Below are positions 1-6,441 of a stretch of DNA of 6,626 nucleotides, in pieces (positions within the stretch are counted from its first letter, which is position 1; each line of letters opens with the position of its first letter). The notes beneath the pieces were generated by a model, which worked only from the letters and a program-made list of their open reading frames with translations, was not told the DNA's origin and ran no database searches. Origin of the DNA: an uncultured Eubacteriales bacterium. GTDB taxonomy: Bacteria > Bacillota > Clostridia > Christensenellales > DTU072. The translations under genes were made by a program, and so were the position numbers. Location of the stretch: contig CACXDF010000169.1 of assembly GCA_902766325.1 (NCBI GenBank), positions 1 to 6,626 of the forward strand. Direction: 5' to 3'.

Positions 1-1890
1 CGTATCGTAAGCGGAGACCCGGCTTACTACATTACCGTGCCCGGGGACGGAGGCAGAACGTACGAGGTGCAATTGAACGTACAATACCTGAATCGTAGCA
101 TAGAATGTTTATATGCGATTACCTCCGACTACAGCAGGACGGCTTTGCAAGGTGAAAACGAATTTTCGGACTACTATAAGTTGTACGAAGACAATAAGAA
201 CAAGAACGTTATTTATATTCGTCCTACGACCGATTCTTTATTGCGCGCAGATCACACCGGATATATTTATCCGAGCGAATTATACGTCGTATACGGTAAC
301 GGCGACGTCAAGTACTATACCGATATCAAGTGGGACGACTCCGGCGTGAACTATTCTTTGTCCGGGACCAAGACGGACATCCCGACCCGCATTCTCTCTT
401 ATCGTCTGGACGTCGAGGACGGATACTATATCGTCGAATACGATTATAACGCGCTTAACGTCACGTTGACGCATTATTCTTCGTCTAACGAACAGATCGG
501 AGATAAGGTGCGCTTCGCTTTGTCAGGCACGATCGACTGGAAGACGGTCATCTTTGTCGAGGATATGCAAGTGACTTCTTTGCAAAGCGGAGACGGAGAT
601 ACGACGTACGGAAACGTCATGAACGAGTCTCTCGTCCCCACCAACGTCGGCGCCATCGACTGTATCGGGTATAAGATCAATCAGCTTTATCCCGAGTATC
701 CGGAAGAACTGAGGATCGTCTTCAAAAACGAGTCCTACGTGACCGTCGAATTAAAACAGTCCGATTGGAAAGTCGAGAACGAAGAACTGCTCAGAGAGAT
801 CGTTATCGGTACCGAATTGCCTGATAACGGCTTTATTGCGTCCTTTACTTATATGGGCTACGAAGTCAGAGTTCGCTTCGGCGTATATTCCGATATCGAC
901 CTAAAGAATTTGGCCGAAACCGGTTCTTATATCAACGGCGGTACGATCTACCTCATTTATAAACAGGATTCCGCCGCAACGCAGGTCAAACAGAATTATT
1001 CTTCCCTGTACTTCAACTTCGGCACGGCGGAAAACCCGGATTGGAGAAGGGCGCCCTTGTATCTTGCGATGAACGAAGTTTCCGCAGACGATATCAGGAC
1101 TTATACGGGTAACGACGGCAGAGGTATCAGAGGTATCCTCGGTATGTCCGAGTCCGGCTTTATCAGTAACAATATCGTCTTTACCATTGAGGTCATCGAT
1201 CCCAAGTTGTACGCAACGCTGGAAAACAAGCTCAATGATTTTGTCGAGTACGATTATTATTGCTACGCGCACGACGTCAATAACGCTCTGCGCACTTCCG
1301 TTATCGACGCGCCGCCCAGCCTCGGCGGGTACTTTACTACTTCTTCCGGCAGCGAAATACGCTTTGAAATACAAGAAGACAGTATTCGGTACGACTTTAT
1401 GAACAACGTCGCTTATGTGACCGTTCTGTACGATATGACGAGCGGTACAGACGCGCGTCTGGCCTTTGATAATAAAGGTACGGCCAAGTACGGTATGGAG
1501 ATCAAAGTTCCGCTCAAGACCTATCTCAATACCGAGATCGTGCAGACGGCGGGCAACGTCATTTTCGATAAAGAGGAGACCTCCTCCGTGTGGTCTTGGA
1601 CAACGGACAGAACGAGTTCGGACGCCATCGTATGGCCGCTCGGCAGGGCAATGAAAGCGTCTGATCTGCCTAAAGGTCGTACGGTCGATAGCGACTTCTC
1701 GTTCGACTTCTATTGGGATCTGTCCGAGATCAACGTCAATTTGGCCACTGCGGTCGGGTATACGGCGAAAGGATATTACTTTGCGTCCAACAACAGATGG
1801 TTCTATAAAGAATTGACCATCTATATCGACAAAGAAGACATGACGAACGCCTTTATCCGTCAGATCAACGGCAATCACGACGTTTATATC
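1..1890 (+). other. N-terminal array of divergent bacterial Ig-like modules (part of the giant protein)
   Basis: This stretch is almost wholly beta-patterned. At least two modules share a motif of the form YPxEL-x-(V/I)-V-(Y/F)-x-N...W: one begins at 268 (YPSELYVVYGNG, Trp at 331) and one at 697 (YPEELRIVFKNE, Trp at 766). Each is followed by alternating hydrophobic strands ending in a valine-rich strand. A third, looser copy surrounds the YWDLSEI segment at about 1711-1731 and ends in ELTIYIDKED (about 1813-1842). The pattern resembles Big_4-type Ig-like domains, in which a 'shape of the curve' strand is followed by a Trp-Asp. Domain boundaries are approximate because copies are strongly diverged at protein level and show no obvious nucleotide repeat. 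The family assignment is from memory of the motif, not from a search. Confidence 0.5.
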
Positions 1891-4800
1891 GGTAAGGTCT
1901 ACGACGCTAAGTATTATAAACTCGATTTTGATTCGGACGCGATCTCTTTCTTGCGGAAAGACGGCAGTTACGGAAGTCTCCCCGCGGAGAACCTGACCGT
2001 AGAATACAGATTGGCGTCGGCCGCCGAAGAAAGCTGGAGCGCGACCAACTATCCCATCAATGCGGGAGAATACTATGTACGCGTTTTGATGGACGACTAT
2101 AACTATCTGCTTAAGCATATCGACATGAACGGAGAAGAAAGAGATTATTTGACGTTCTCTCTCGTGATCGAACCGTATGTGATCGATATCTCCAAGATAT
2201 CTTTCCTGAATCAAAAGCAAGACACCATAGAGACGGTGTACAGCGGCGAGCGTCAGAACGTTCGATACGTCGGATGGTTCAAGACCAACAGCGAAAGAGA
2301 GGAGATGTATAATGCGTCTCTGCTCGATATGGCGGGCGCGGAAGACGTGGATGCCGCCGCAAGAGCGGACGTATTCAGAAAGATCTACGAGAGGTCGAGC
2401 GGTTCGGAACAGGCCTATCTCGAAGCAAAGCTGGCCGAAGCGGAAAGAGAACTCTCTTCCAAGAATGATCAATGGTCGAGTTATTCCGAAGAAAAACGAA
2501 CCGTTCGCAAACGTATGTACGTGTTCAATAACACTTTGATCGAGCCGATCCTGCCTTTCGTTACCGTCGATAACTGGTTCGGCGAGCGAGAAAAGGACGA
2601 ATTGTTCCGTAAGTATATGAACGGAAACGGCGAAAACGAACATAACGGCGTCCGTTACAGCGAGACCGAGGCGAAAGCCATCGCATACGGCGTTATGTAT
2701 AATCGTGTTAACAGCGCGGCGAAGGACGTTATTCTCGGATGGTACGAAGAAGCCCGTAACGCATTGCCTGCGTCGGCGACCGATTCGGAGATATGCGCGT
2801 ACGTATACACTAATTTCTTCCCCGAGGTCATGATCATCTGCGAAGTGAAACTTCACATCGAATACAAGCGCGACGGCGTTACGATAGAAGGCGCTCCGAT
2901 CGACGTTCATGCGGGCGGATATCAAGTGGAGATCAGTATCGTTCCCGCCGACGGTAATTACGGTAACTACATTTCCGAAGGAACGCACGTTTATTCTACG
3001 TCGGATGACAGAAACGGAGTAGGATACGAAGTCCGTACGCTGTCTATCGCGCAGGATACATCTATCGAATACGAAATCGGCAGTCTCGCTATGACGTATA
3101 ACGGAAGCGTCCAGAATCCGACGGTTTCTCCCGTTACGGACGAGAGAGGCAATATCGTGCCCGGCGTTACCGTGACCTATCGTTATTTATTCAACGACGG
3201 AACCGTGCTTACCGTGATCAGAACGTCGGACGGCGCAAGGATCGACAGAGCCAACACCACGGCTTCTTCAAACTATGCCGGTATCAGAGACGTGGGCGTG
3301 TATAACGTCAGGATCACCGTGGACGGCGGAGATAACTTTATCAGTATGAACGACAGTAACTACGGCGGTTCGAGCGAGATCGAAGCGACTGTCGGTATCG
3401 TTCCGTCCGATATCTTTATCGAAATGGACGACCTTGAGGCTTATTATCTGTCGGGGATGGCCGACCTTTCGCAATACGTACGGATCCATTACGGAACGGA
3501 AGAATGCGTTTGCGAAAACTGCGGCTCGGCGCTTGAGCGCTTCGAGACCGACGAAGAGACATACGGCAGATATCGTTTGGTTTGCCCGAATTGCGGCGTC
3601 AAGTTGGAAGCGGAATTCTCGCATATGACGGCTAAGTGCTATTGCAACGTTTGCGAATTCAATCGCAACCTCGGCAGAGCGGACGTTGCCACGGTAGAAC
3701 TTGTTTCGGAACTTGCCGGCGTCAGGACCTATCGCGTTTATTGTCCGAACAGCAAAGTAGGGTATCTCGTTACTCACAATATGACCAACCTGCTCGGCGG
3801 CGAGACGATCGCCGATCTCGGCGATCTGCTCCTGTCGACGGAAGTCCGTTCTCACTATCCCGTAGGCGTATATTCCGCTCATATAGGCGGCATTGCGCTT
3901 AACGGGAGCAGCGTGCCTTATACGGAATTCGGTTCGACCTACGCGGCGCTCCATACCGGAAGTCTGACCGCGCAAGAAGCGATCTATAAACAGCTGTACG
4001 GCAGTTACGTTAAGCTCAATCTGCTCGGTACCAATGAAGAAGCGTCTCTCTATCATGATAGCGAAAGATATGCGTCCATCATCCGCATGTTCAGTAACTA
4101 TAACGTCTACGTCAAGACGGATTCCGCCTACGTTGTGACAACGGAGGACGGCGCTATCGGCGTAAACGGAGACGTTGAACTGGCCGAACGGCTCAATGCG
4201 ATGTCCGACGGTGATACGGCGGTTTTGTACCTGTCTCCCAAGCGTTCCAACAGCGGAGAGGTGCTCCCGTATAACGCCATTACCATCAACAAGGATATCA
4301 ACCTGACGCTGGTCGGTTATTACAATGCCGATACCAAGGAGATCGAGACCATCCTTTCCGGCATTACGGTCAATAAAGGCACTCTGACGATGCGTATCAT
4401 AGAGGTACGCCTTGCGTCGAACGGCGCTCACGGTTTGACCGTGGGAAATAACGCCAGCACCGTGCGTATCAGCGAATGCGCCTTTACGAACGCCGGCAGT
4501 TACAGCGATACGATAGGTATCTCTACCTCCGTCAATTATAAGGATAAGATCAATATCGGCGACGGAACGCGATTCGATGGTCTTGAAACGGCTATCCAGC
4601 TCGTCAGCGGAAACATTGAAGTGACGGAGAGCAGGTTTAATAACAACGGCATCGGCATCCATATCCGTTCCGGTTACGACGATATCAACATCCAGCGCAC
4701 GACGTTTACCAATCACCGTAATTACGCCGTCAAGGCCGAACAGGCGGGTGTTATCGTCCTGAACGACACGTTCTTATATAATAAAGTCGCCATCAGTATA

Positions 4801-4893
4801 CCCGAGGTGCGCAACGCCGATATGTATAAGAATACGTTCGCAGACGAAGACGGTAACGAGACCAACACGGTCAACATCGAAGAAACGCTGTAA
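1..4893 (+). CDS. Giant modular surface/secreted protein: Ig-like and MBG-like repeats plus C-terminal beta-helix (5' partial)
   Basis: The frame is open from base 1 to the TAA at 4891-4893, giving at least 1,630 residues. A GTG at 37 is possible but the frame continues upstream, so the true start is outside the window. Composition is rich in Tyr, Asp, Asn, Thr and Val with regular beta-strand patterning, as in secreted multi-domain adhesins. Order of parts: Ig-like modules (codons 1 to about 630), MBG-like modules (about 631-1380) and a parallel beta-helix (about 1383-1627). A helical insert (codons about 760-944) and a Cys-rich pair (codons 1169-1262) interrupt MBG-like modules. The likely role is adhesion or glycan binding outside the cell; this is inferred from architecture, and no catalytic site is recognisable. 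There is no C-terminal hydrophobic helix or LPxTG-type signal; the protein ends in EETL. Signal peptide, promoter and any anchor must lie upstream. Confidence is high that this is a real gene and moderate for the role. Confidence 0.93.
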   Translation, partial: RIVSGDPAYYITVPGDGGRTYEVQLNVQYLNRSIECLYAITSDYSRTALQGENEFSDYYKLYEDNKNKNVIYIRPTTDSLLRADHTGYIYPSELYVVYGNGDVKYYTDIKWDDSGVNYSLSGTKTDIPTRILSYRLDVEDGYYIVEYDYNALNVTLTHYSSSNEQIGDKVRFALSGTIDWKTVIFVEDMQVTSLQSGDGDTTYGNVMNESLVPTNVGAIDCIGYKINQLYPEYPEELRIVFKNESYVTVELKQSDWKVENEELLREIVIGTELPDNGFIASFTYMGYEVRVRFGVYSDIDLKNLAETGSYINGGTIYLIYKQDSAATQVKQNYSSLYFNFGTAENPDWRRAPLYLAMNEVSADDIRTYTGNDGRGIRGILGMSESGFISNNIVFTIEVIDPKLYATLENKLNDFVEYDYYCYAHDVNNALRTSVIDAPPSLGGYFTTSSGSEIRFEIQEDSIRYDFMNNVAYVTVLYDMTSGTDARLAFDNKGTAKYGMEIKVPLKTYLNTEIVQTAGNVIFDKEETSSVWSWTTDRTSSDAIVWPLGRAMKASDLPKGRTVDSDFSFDFYWDLSEINVNLATAVGYTAKGYYFASNNRWFYKELTIYIDKEDMTNAFIRQINGNHDVYIGKVYDAKYYKLDFDSDAISFLRKDGSYGSLPAENLTVEYRLASAAEESWSATNYPINAGEYYVRVLMDDYNYLLKHIDMNGEERDYLTFSLVIEPYVIDISKISFLNQKQDTIETVYSGERQNVRYVGWFKTNSEREEMYNASLLDMAGAEDVDAAARADVFRKIYERSSGSEQAYLEAKLAEAERELSSKNDQWSSYSEEKRTVRKRMYVFNNTLIEPILPFVTVDNWFGEREKDELFRKYMNGNGENEHNGVRYSETEAKAIAYGVMYNRVNSAAKDVILGWYEEARNALPASATDSEICAYVYTNFFPEVMIICEVKLHIEYKRDGVTIEGAPIDVHAGGYQVEISIVPADGNYGNYISEGTHVYSTSDDRNGVGYEVRTLSIAQDTSIEYEIGSLAMTYNGSVQNPTVSPVTDERGNIVPGVTVTYRYLFNDGTVLTVIRTSDGARIDRANTTASSNYAGIRDVGVYNVRITVDGGDNFISMNDSNYGGSSEIEATVGIVPSDIFIEMDDLEAYYLSGMADLSQYVRIHYGTEECVCENCGSALERFETDEETYGRYRLVCPNCGVKLEAEFSHMTAKCYCNVCEFNRNLGRADVATVELVSELAGVRTYRVYCPNSKVGYLVTHNMTNLLGGETIADLGDLLLSTEVRSHYPVGVYSAHIGGIALNGSSVPYTEFGSTYAALHTGSLTAQEAIYKQLYGSYVKLNLLGTNEEASLYHDSERYASIIRMFSNYNVYVKTDSAYVVTTEDGAIGVNGDVELAERLNAMSDGDTAVLYLSPKRSNSGEVLPYNAITINKDINLTLVGYYNADTKEIETILSGITVNKGTLTMRIIEVRLASNGAHGLTVGNNASTVRISECAFTNAGSYSDTIGISTSVNYKDKINIGDGTRFDGLETAIQLVSGNIEVTESRFNNNGIGIHIRSGYDDINIQRTTFTNHRNYAVKAEQAGVIVLNDTFLYNKVAISIPEVRNADMYKNTFADEDGNETNTVNIEETL
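1891..2190 (+). other. MBG-like beta module 1 (uninterrupted)
   Basis: The module starts with GKVYDAKYYKLDF (from 1891), has a middle strand LTVEYRLAS (about 1996-2022) and closes with INAGEYYVRVLMDDYNY (about 2056-2106) followed by a strand and the linker VIEPYVIDI. This is the usual order of MBG/YDG-type repeats: Y-D/N-G/A strand, a central V-x-Y strand, then (N)AGxYxV and an 'I.P..I.I' linker into the next repeat. It serves as the reference for the interrupted copies downstream. The call is based on motif order alone. Confidence 0.55.
2179..2985 (+). other. MBG-like beta module 2, split by an alpha-helical insert of about 185 residues
   Basis: The first half reads VYSGERQNVRYVGW (2236-2277), the expected Y-x-G entry strand. 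The second half resumes with VKLHIEYKRDGVTIEG and then HAGGYQVEISIVPADGNY (2845-2958), the expected central V-x-Y strand and GGY closing strand. Between them, about 2278-2832, is a charged helical segment. It has a likely coiled-coil part (about 2365-2520, including EQAYLEAKLAEAERELSS) and a second helical part after a Pro-containing break (about 2575-2817, including ETEAKAIAYG and KDVILGWYEEARNAL). The helical segment contains no motif I recognise. I read it as a domain inserted in a surface loop of the beta sandwich; alternatively the two halves belong to separate degenerate modules with a helical spacer. Confidence 0.5.
3034..3423 (+). other. MBG-like beta module 3 (uninterrupted)
   Basis: The clearest copy of the repeat: MTYNGSVQNPTVSP (about 3091-3132), PGVTVTYRYLFNDG (about 3160-3201), then YAGIRDVGVYNVRITVDGG (about 3274-3330) and the linker VGIVPSDIFIEM leading into module 4. 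The D-V-G-x-Y-N-V closing strand matches module 1 (N-A-G-E-Y-Y-V) and module 2 (H-A-G-G-Y-Q-V). Such modules are structural and usually extend binding domains away from the cell surface. Confidence 0.6.
3400..4140 (+). other. MBG_2-like module 4, split by the Cys-rich pair
   Basis: Entry strands run PSDIFIEMDDLEAYYLSG then YVRIHYGTEE (Tyr-Gly at 3490-3495). After the Cys-rich segment the module resumes as LLGGETIADLGDLLLSTEV (about 3790-3846) and YPVGVYSAHIGGI (from 3856), closing near YAALHTGSLT. The order 'YG ... L.GGetiadL ... VGvY ... G.L' is that of MBG_2/YDG-type repeats. The Cys-rich units sit immediately after the YG strand, where a short loop is normal. A further strand-rich stretch (about 3990-4140) links it to the beta-helix. 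Confidence 0.5.
3505..3786 (+). repeat. Tandem pair of cysteine-rich zinc-ribbon-like units within the giant protein
   Basis: Unit 1 (3505-3630) has Cys at codons 1169, 1171 and 1174 (CVCENCG) and at 1195 and 1198 (CPNCG), then SHMT. Unit 2 (3637-3786) has Cys at 1213, 1215 and 1218 (CYCNVC) and at 1248, followed by CPNS where unit 1 has CPNC, then THNMT. Shared elements in the same order are CxCxxC, a YR(L/V) strand before CPN, and a closing His...Met-Thr. Spacing between the two knuckles is 20 residues in unit 1 and 29 in unit 2. The paired CxxC knuckles in unit 1 are typical of zinc ribbons; metal binding is inferred. These are the only clustered cysteines in the protein. Confidence 0.75.
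4147..4881 (+). other. C-terminal right-handed parallel beta-helix (pectate-lyase-like fold)
   Basis: After a capping segment (GDVELAERLNAMSDGDTAVL) the chain falls into short coils of 'x-I-x-I-x-x-(C/T/S)-x-F-x-N' type. Coils begin at about 4462, 4549, 4615, 4684, 4750 and 4816, so the last five starts are 22-23 codons apart. Examples are VRISECAFTNAG, IEVTESRFNNNGIGIHIRSG, INIQRTTFTNHRNYAVKAEQ and VIVLNDTFLYNKVAISI. This is the PbH1-repeat signature of beta-helix proteins that bind or cleave polysaccharides. I see no acidic cluster matching a known pectate lyase or polygalacturonase site, so enzyme activity is unproven. The helix runs nearly to the stop codon. Confidence 0.8.
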
Positions 4894-4898
4894 AAAGG
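4892..4898 (+). promoter_or_regulatory. Weak, distant ribosome-binding-site candidate for the downstream gene
   Basis: The A-rich AAAAAGG is the only purine-rich anti-SD-like match upstream of the ATG at 4915. It is 16 nt from the start, longer than usual, and overlaps the stop codon of the preceding gene. No ATG, GTG or TTG occurs in frame between the stop at 4891-4893 and 4915, so the start is not in doubt despite the poor site. Translation may depend partly on coupling with the upstream gene. Confidence 0.35.
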
Positions 4899-4914
4899 TT
4901 ATTGCAGAAACGAT

Positions 4915-6435
4915 ATGAAAAGACAAATTTTGAACATAGTTACTTTTTTACGCGGAGCGGAACCTCGTCATCCGGCGACTAATCTGCTCCGACCGTTGAA
5001 AAAGCAGATCATGCTATTAAAAAAGCACGATTTGCCGGCGACGTTTTTATTTCAGTACGACGCGCTCATCCGCGACGATTTCGTAAAAGAGATCAAGAAA
5101 GCGGGAGACCGATTCGAGCTCGGCGTATGGATGGAAATGAATAAGCCGCACGTAAGCGCCGCAGGCTTAAAGTGGACGGGGCGCTTCACGTGGGACTGGC
5201 ACGCGCATTGTTCTATGACGGTCGGGTATACCGAAGAAGAAAGAAAAAAACTGATCGACGCTGTTTTCGAGAAGTTCCGTTCTGTTTTCGGTTATTATCC
5301 GCGCGTTCTCGGCGCATGGGCCATCGACGCGTTCAGTCTTCGGTATGCATCCGAAAAGTACGGTATGGACGCTTTTTGCAACTGTAAAGAGCAATGGGGT
5401 ACCGACGGCTATAATTTGTGGGGCGGCTATTACGGACAGGCTTATTATCCGAGCGTCAATAACGCCTTTACGCCGGCAAGCAAAGAAGAAAACCGCATTC
5501 CCGTGCCTATGTTTCGTATGCTCGGGAGCGACCCCGTTTTGCAGTACGACTATGAGTTCGATCCGGATGAGGGTTTAAAAAAACAAGGCGTTATCACGTT
5601 GGAACCGGCATACGTCAGAGACGGCGGTGGCGGCGATAAGCGCTGGGTCGATTGGTTCATGAAAGAAAACTACAGCGGCAAGTGTCTGACGTTTGCTTAC
5701 GCGCAAGCGGGACAGGAAAACAGCTTTTCTTGGGCGAGAACGAAAAAGGGGCTCAAGTACCAATTCCCATTGTTCGACAAACTCCGTAAAGAGGGCAAGA
5801 TCGAAGTGGAAACGATCGGCAAAACCGGCAAGTGGTTTGCCGAGACCTTCTGCGATACGCCTCCGTCGACCATCGTCGCGGAGAACGACTGGAAGAACGA
5901 GAATAAGCGTTCTTACTGGTACGATTGCAAAAACTATCGTCTTAACTTTTTCGTAGACGGCGACCGCTTCCGGATCAGAGATTGTTACCTTTTTCGCGAT
6001 GATTATAAAGAAAGATACCTCGGCAGCGTTTGTACGACGAACGATCTCTATTACGATAATCCGCCCCTTATCGACGGCGTACGGTTCAGCGGCGAAGGGA
6101 TCATGGCCGGGCTGTACTTTATGAAAGAGAACGAAGAATTGCGCTGTGCGGACGTAATTTACGAAGAAGACGGAGACAAAATGATCTTGCGCGTTCTCGG
6201 AACGAAAGCGGGCGACATGAAATTGACTTTTTCTCCGGAAGGGATGCGCATAGAAGGCGGTGCGACTCTTGCGCCGCGCTACTGCGGTAAAGCAAAAGAG
6301 ATCGTTTCGGCTACTGCAAATGGCAATACGGTATCCCTATGTTATAACGGATATCAATATTCCGTAACGGCAAGCACCGACTTTAACGCAGATTTTTCTT
6401 TGTCGGGGAAAGATATTTTCGTTCGATTGCAATAA
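4915..6435 (+). CDS. Glycoside hydrolase/deacetylase (beta/alpha)-barrel-like protein, 506 aa
   Basis: The N-terminal part (residues 1 to about 325) looks like the barrel superfamily that includes polysaccharide deacetylases and GH57/GH38-like enzymes. It opens with the strand NIVTFLRGAEPRHP, then LPATFLFQYDAL (40-51), FELGVWMEM (67-75), WDWHAHCSMTVGYT (93-106), FGYYPRVLGAWAID (125-138), GTDGYNLWGGYYGQAYYPS (162-180), MLGSDPVLQYD (202-212) and GQENSFSW (266-273). Candidate active-site residues are His19, Glu68, Glu74, His96, His98, Asp138 and Glu268; no canonical NodB metal triad is evident. Residues about 333-506 are beta-rich and may form a sandwich domain. There is no signal peptide or membrane segment, so a cytoplasmic location is likely. 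The ATG at 4915 is the only start between the upstream stop and Met33, which lies inside the fold. The 21-nt gap suggests an operon with the giant protein gene. Substrate and reaction are unknown. Confidence 0.88.
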   Translation: MKRQILNIVTFLRGAEPRHPATNLLRPLKKQIMLLKKHDLPATFLFQYDALIRDDFVKEIKKAGDRFELGVWMEMNKPHVSAAGLKWTGRFTWDWHAHCSMTVGYTEEERKKLIDAVFEKFRSVFGYYPRVLGAWAIDAFSLRYASEKYGMDAFCNCKEQWGTDGYNLWGGYYGQAYYPSVNNAFTPASKEENRIPVPMFRMLGSDPVLQYDYEFDPDEGLKKQGVITLEPAYVRDGGGGDKRWVDWFMKENYSGKCLTFAYAQAGQENSFSWARTKKGLKYQFPLFDKLRKEGKIEVETIGKTGKWFAETFCDTPPSTIVAENDWKNENKRSYWYDCKNYRLNFFVDGDRFRIRDCYLFRDDYKERYLGSVCTTNDLYYDNPPLIDGVRFSGEGIMAGLYFMKENEELRCADVIYEEDGDKMILRVLGTKAGDMKLTFSPEGMRIEGGATLAPRYCGKAKEIVSATANGNTVSLCYNGYQYSVTASTDFNADFSLSGKDIFVRLQ

Positions 6436-6441
6436 AGGGAT

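Noticed and set aside
37..39. GTG as the true start of the giant gene
   Set aside because: The frame is open upstream to base 1 with beta-strand-like residues (PAYYITVPGDGG) continuing across it, and no Shine-Dalgarno-like sequence or signal peptide follows. The gene is 5' truncated by the window.
1122..1145. Short direct repeats of GGTATC around AGAGGTATCAGAGGTATCC
   Set aside because: Only a few bases long, encoding GRGIRGILG in frame; explained by Gly-Ile codons and not a tandem-repeat locus.
901..2988. A 695-codon open frame on the minus strand inside the giant gene
   Set aside because: It is aligned codon-on-codon with the sense frame, so it stays open only because the sense gene rarely uses TTA, CTA and TCA. 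It ends exactly where a sense CTA (Leu, 901) occurs. Its translation is low-complexity, rich in Arg, Val, Ile and His, with no domain pattern.
3807..3826. Perfect 9-bp inverted repeat GATCGCCGA-TC-TCGGCGATC
   Set aside because: It lies inside the coding sequence for TIADLGDL, has no T-tract, and occurs once. It is probably a chance result of GAT/GCC/GGC codon use rather than an operator or terminator.
3268..4716. A 482-codon open frame on the minus strand inside the giant gene
   Set aside because: Same codon-on-codon shadow; its stop is the complement of a sense TCA (Ser) at 3268. The sense frame across this region encodes coherent MBG, Cys-rich and beta-helix modules.
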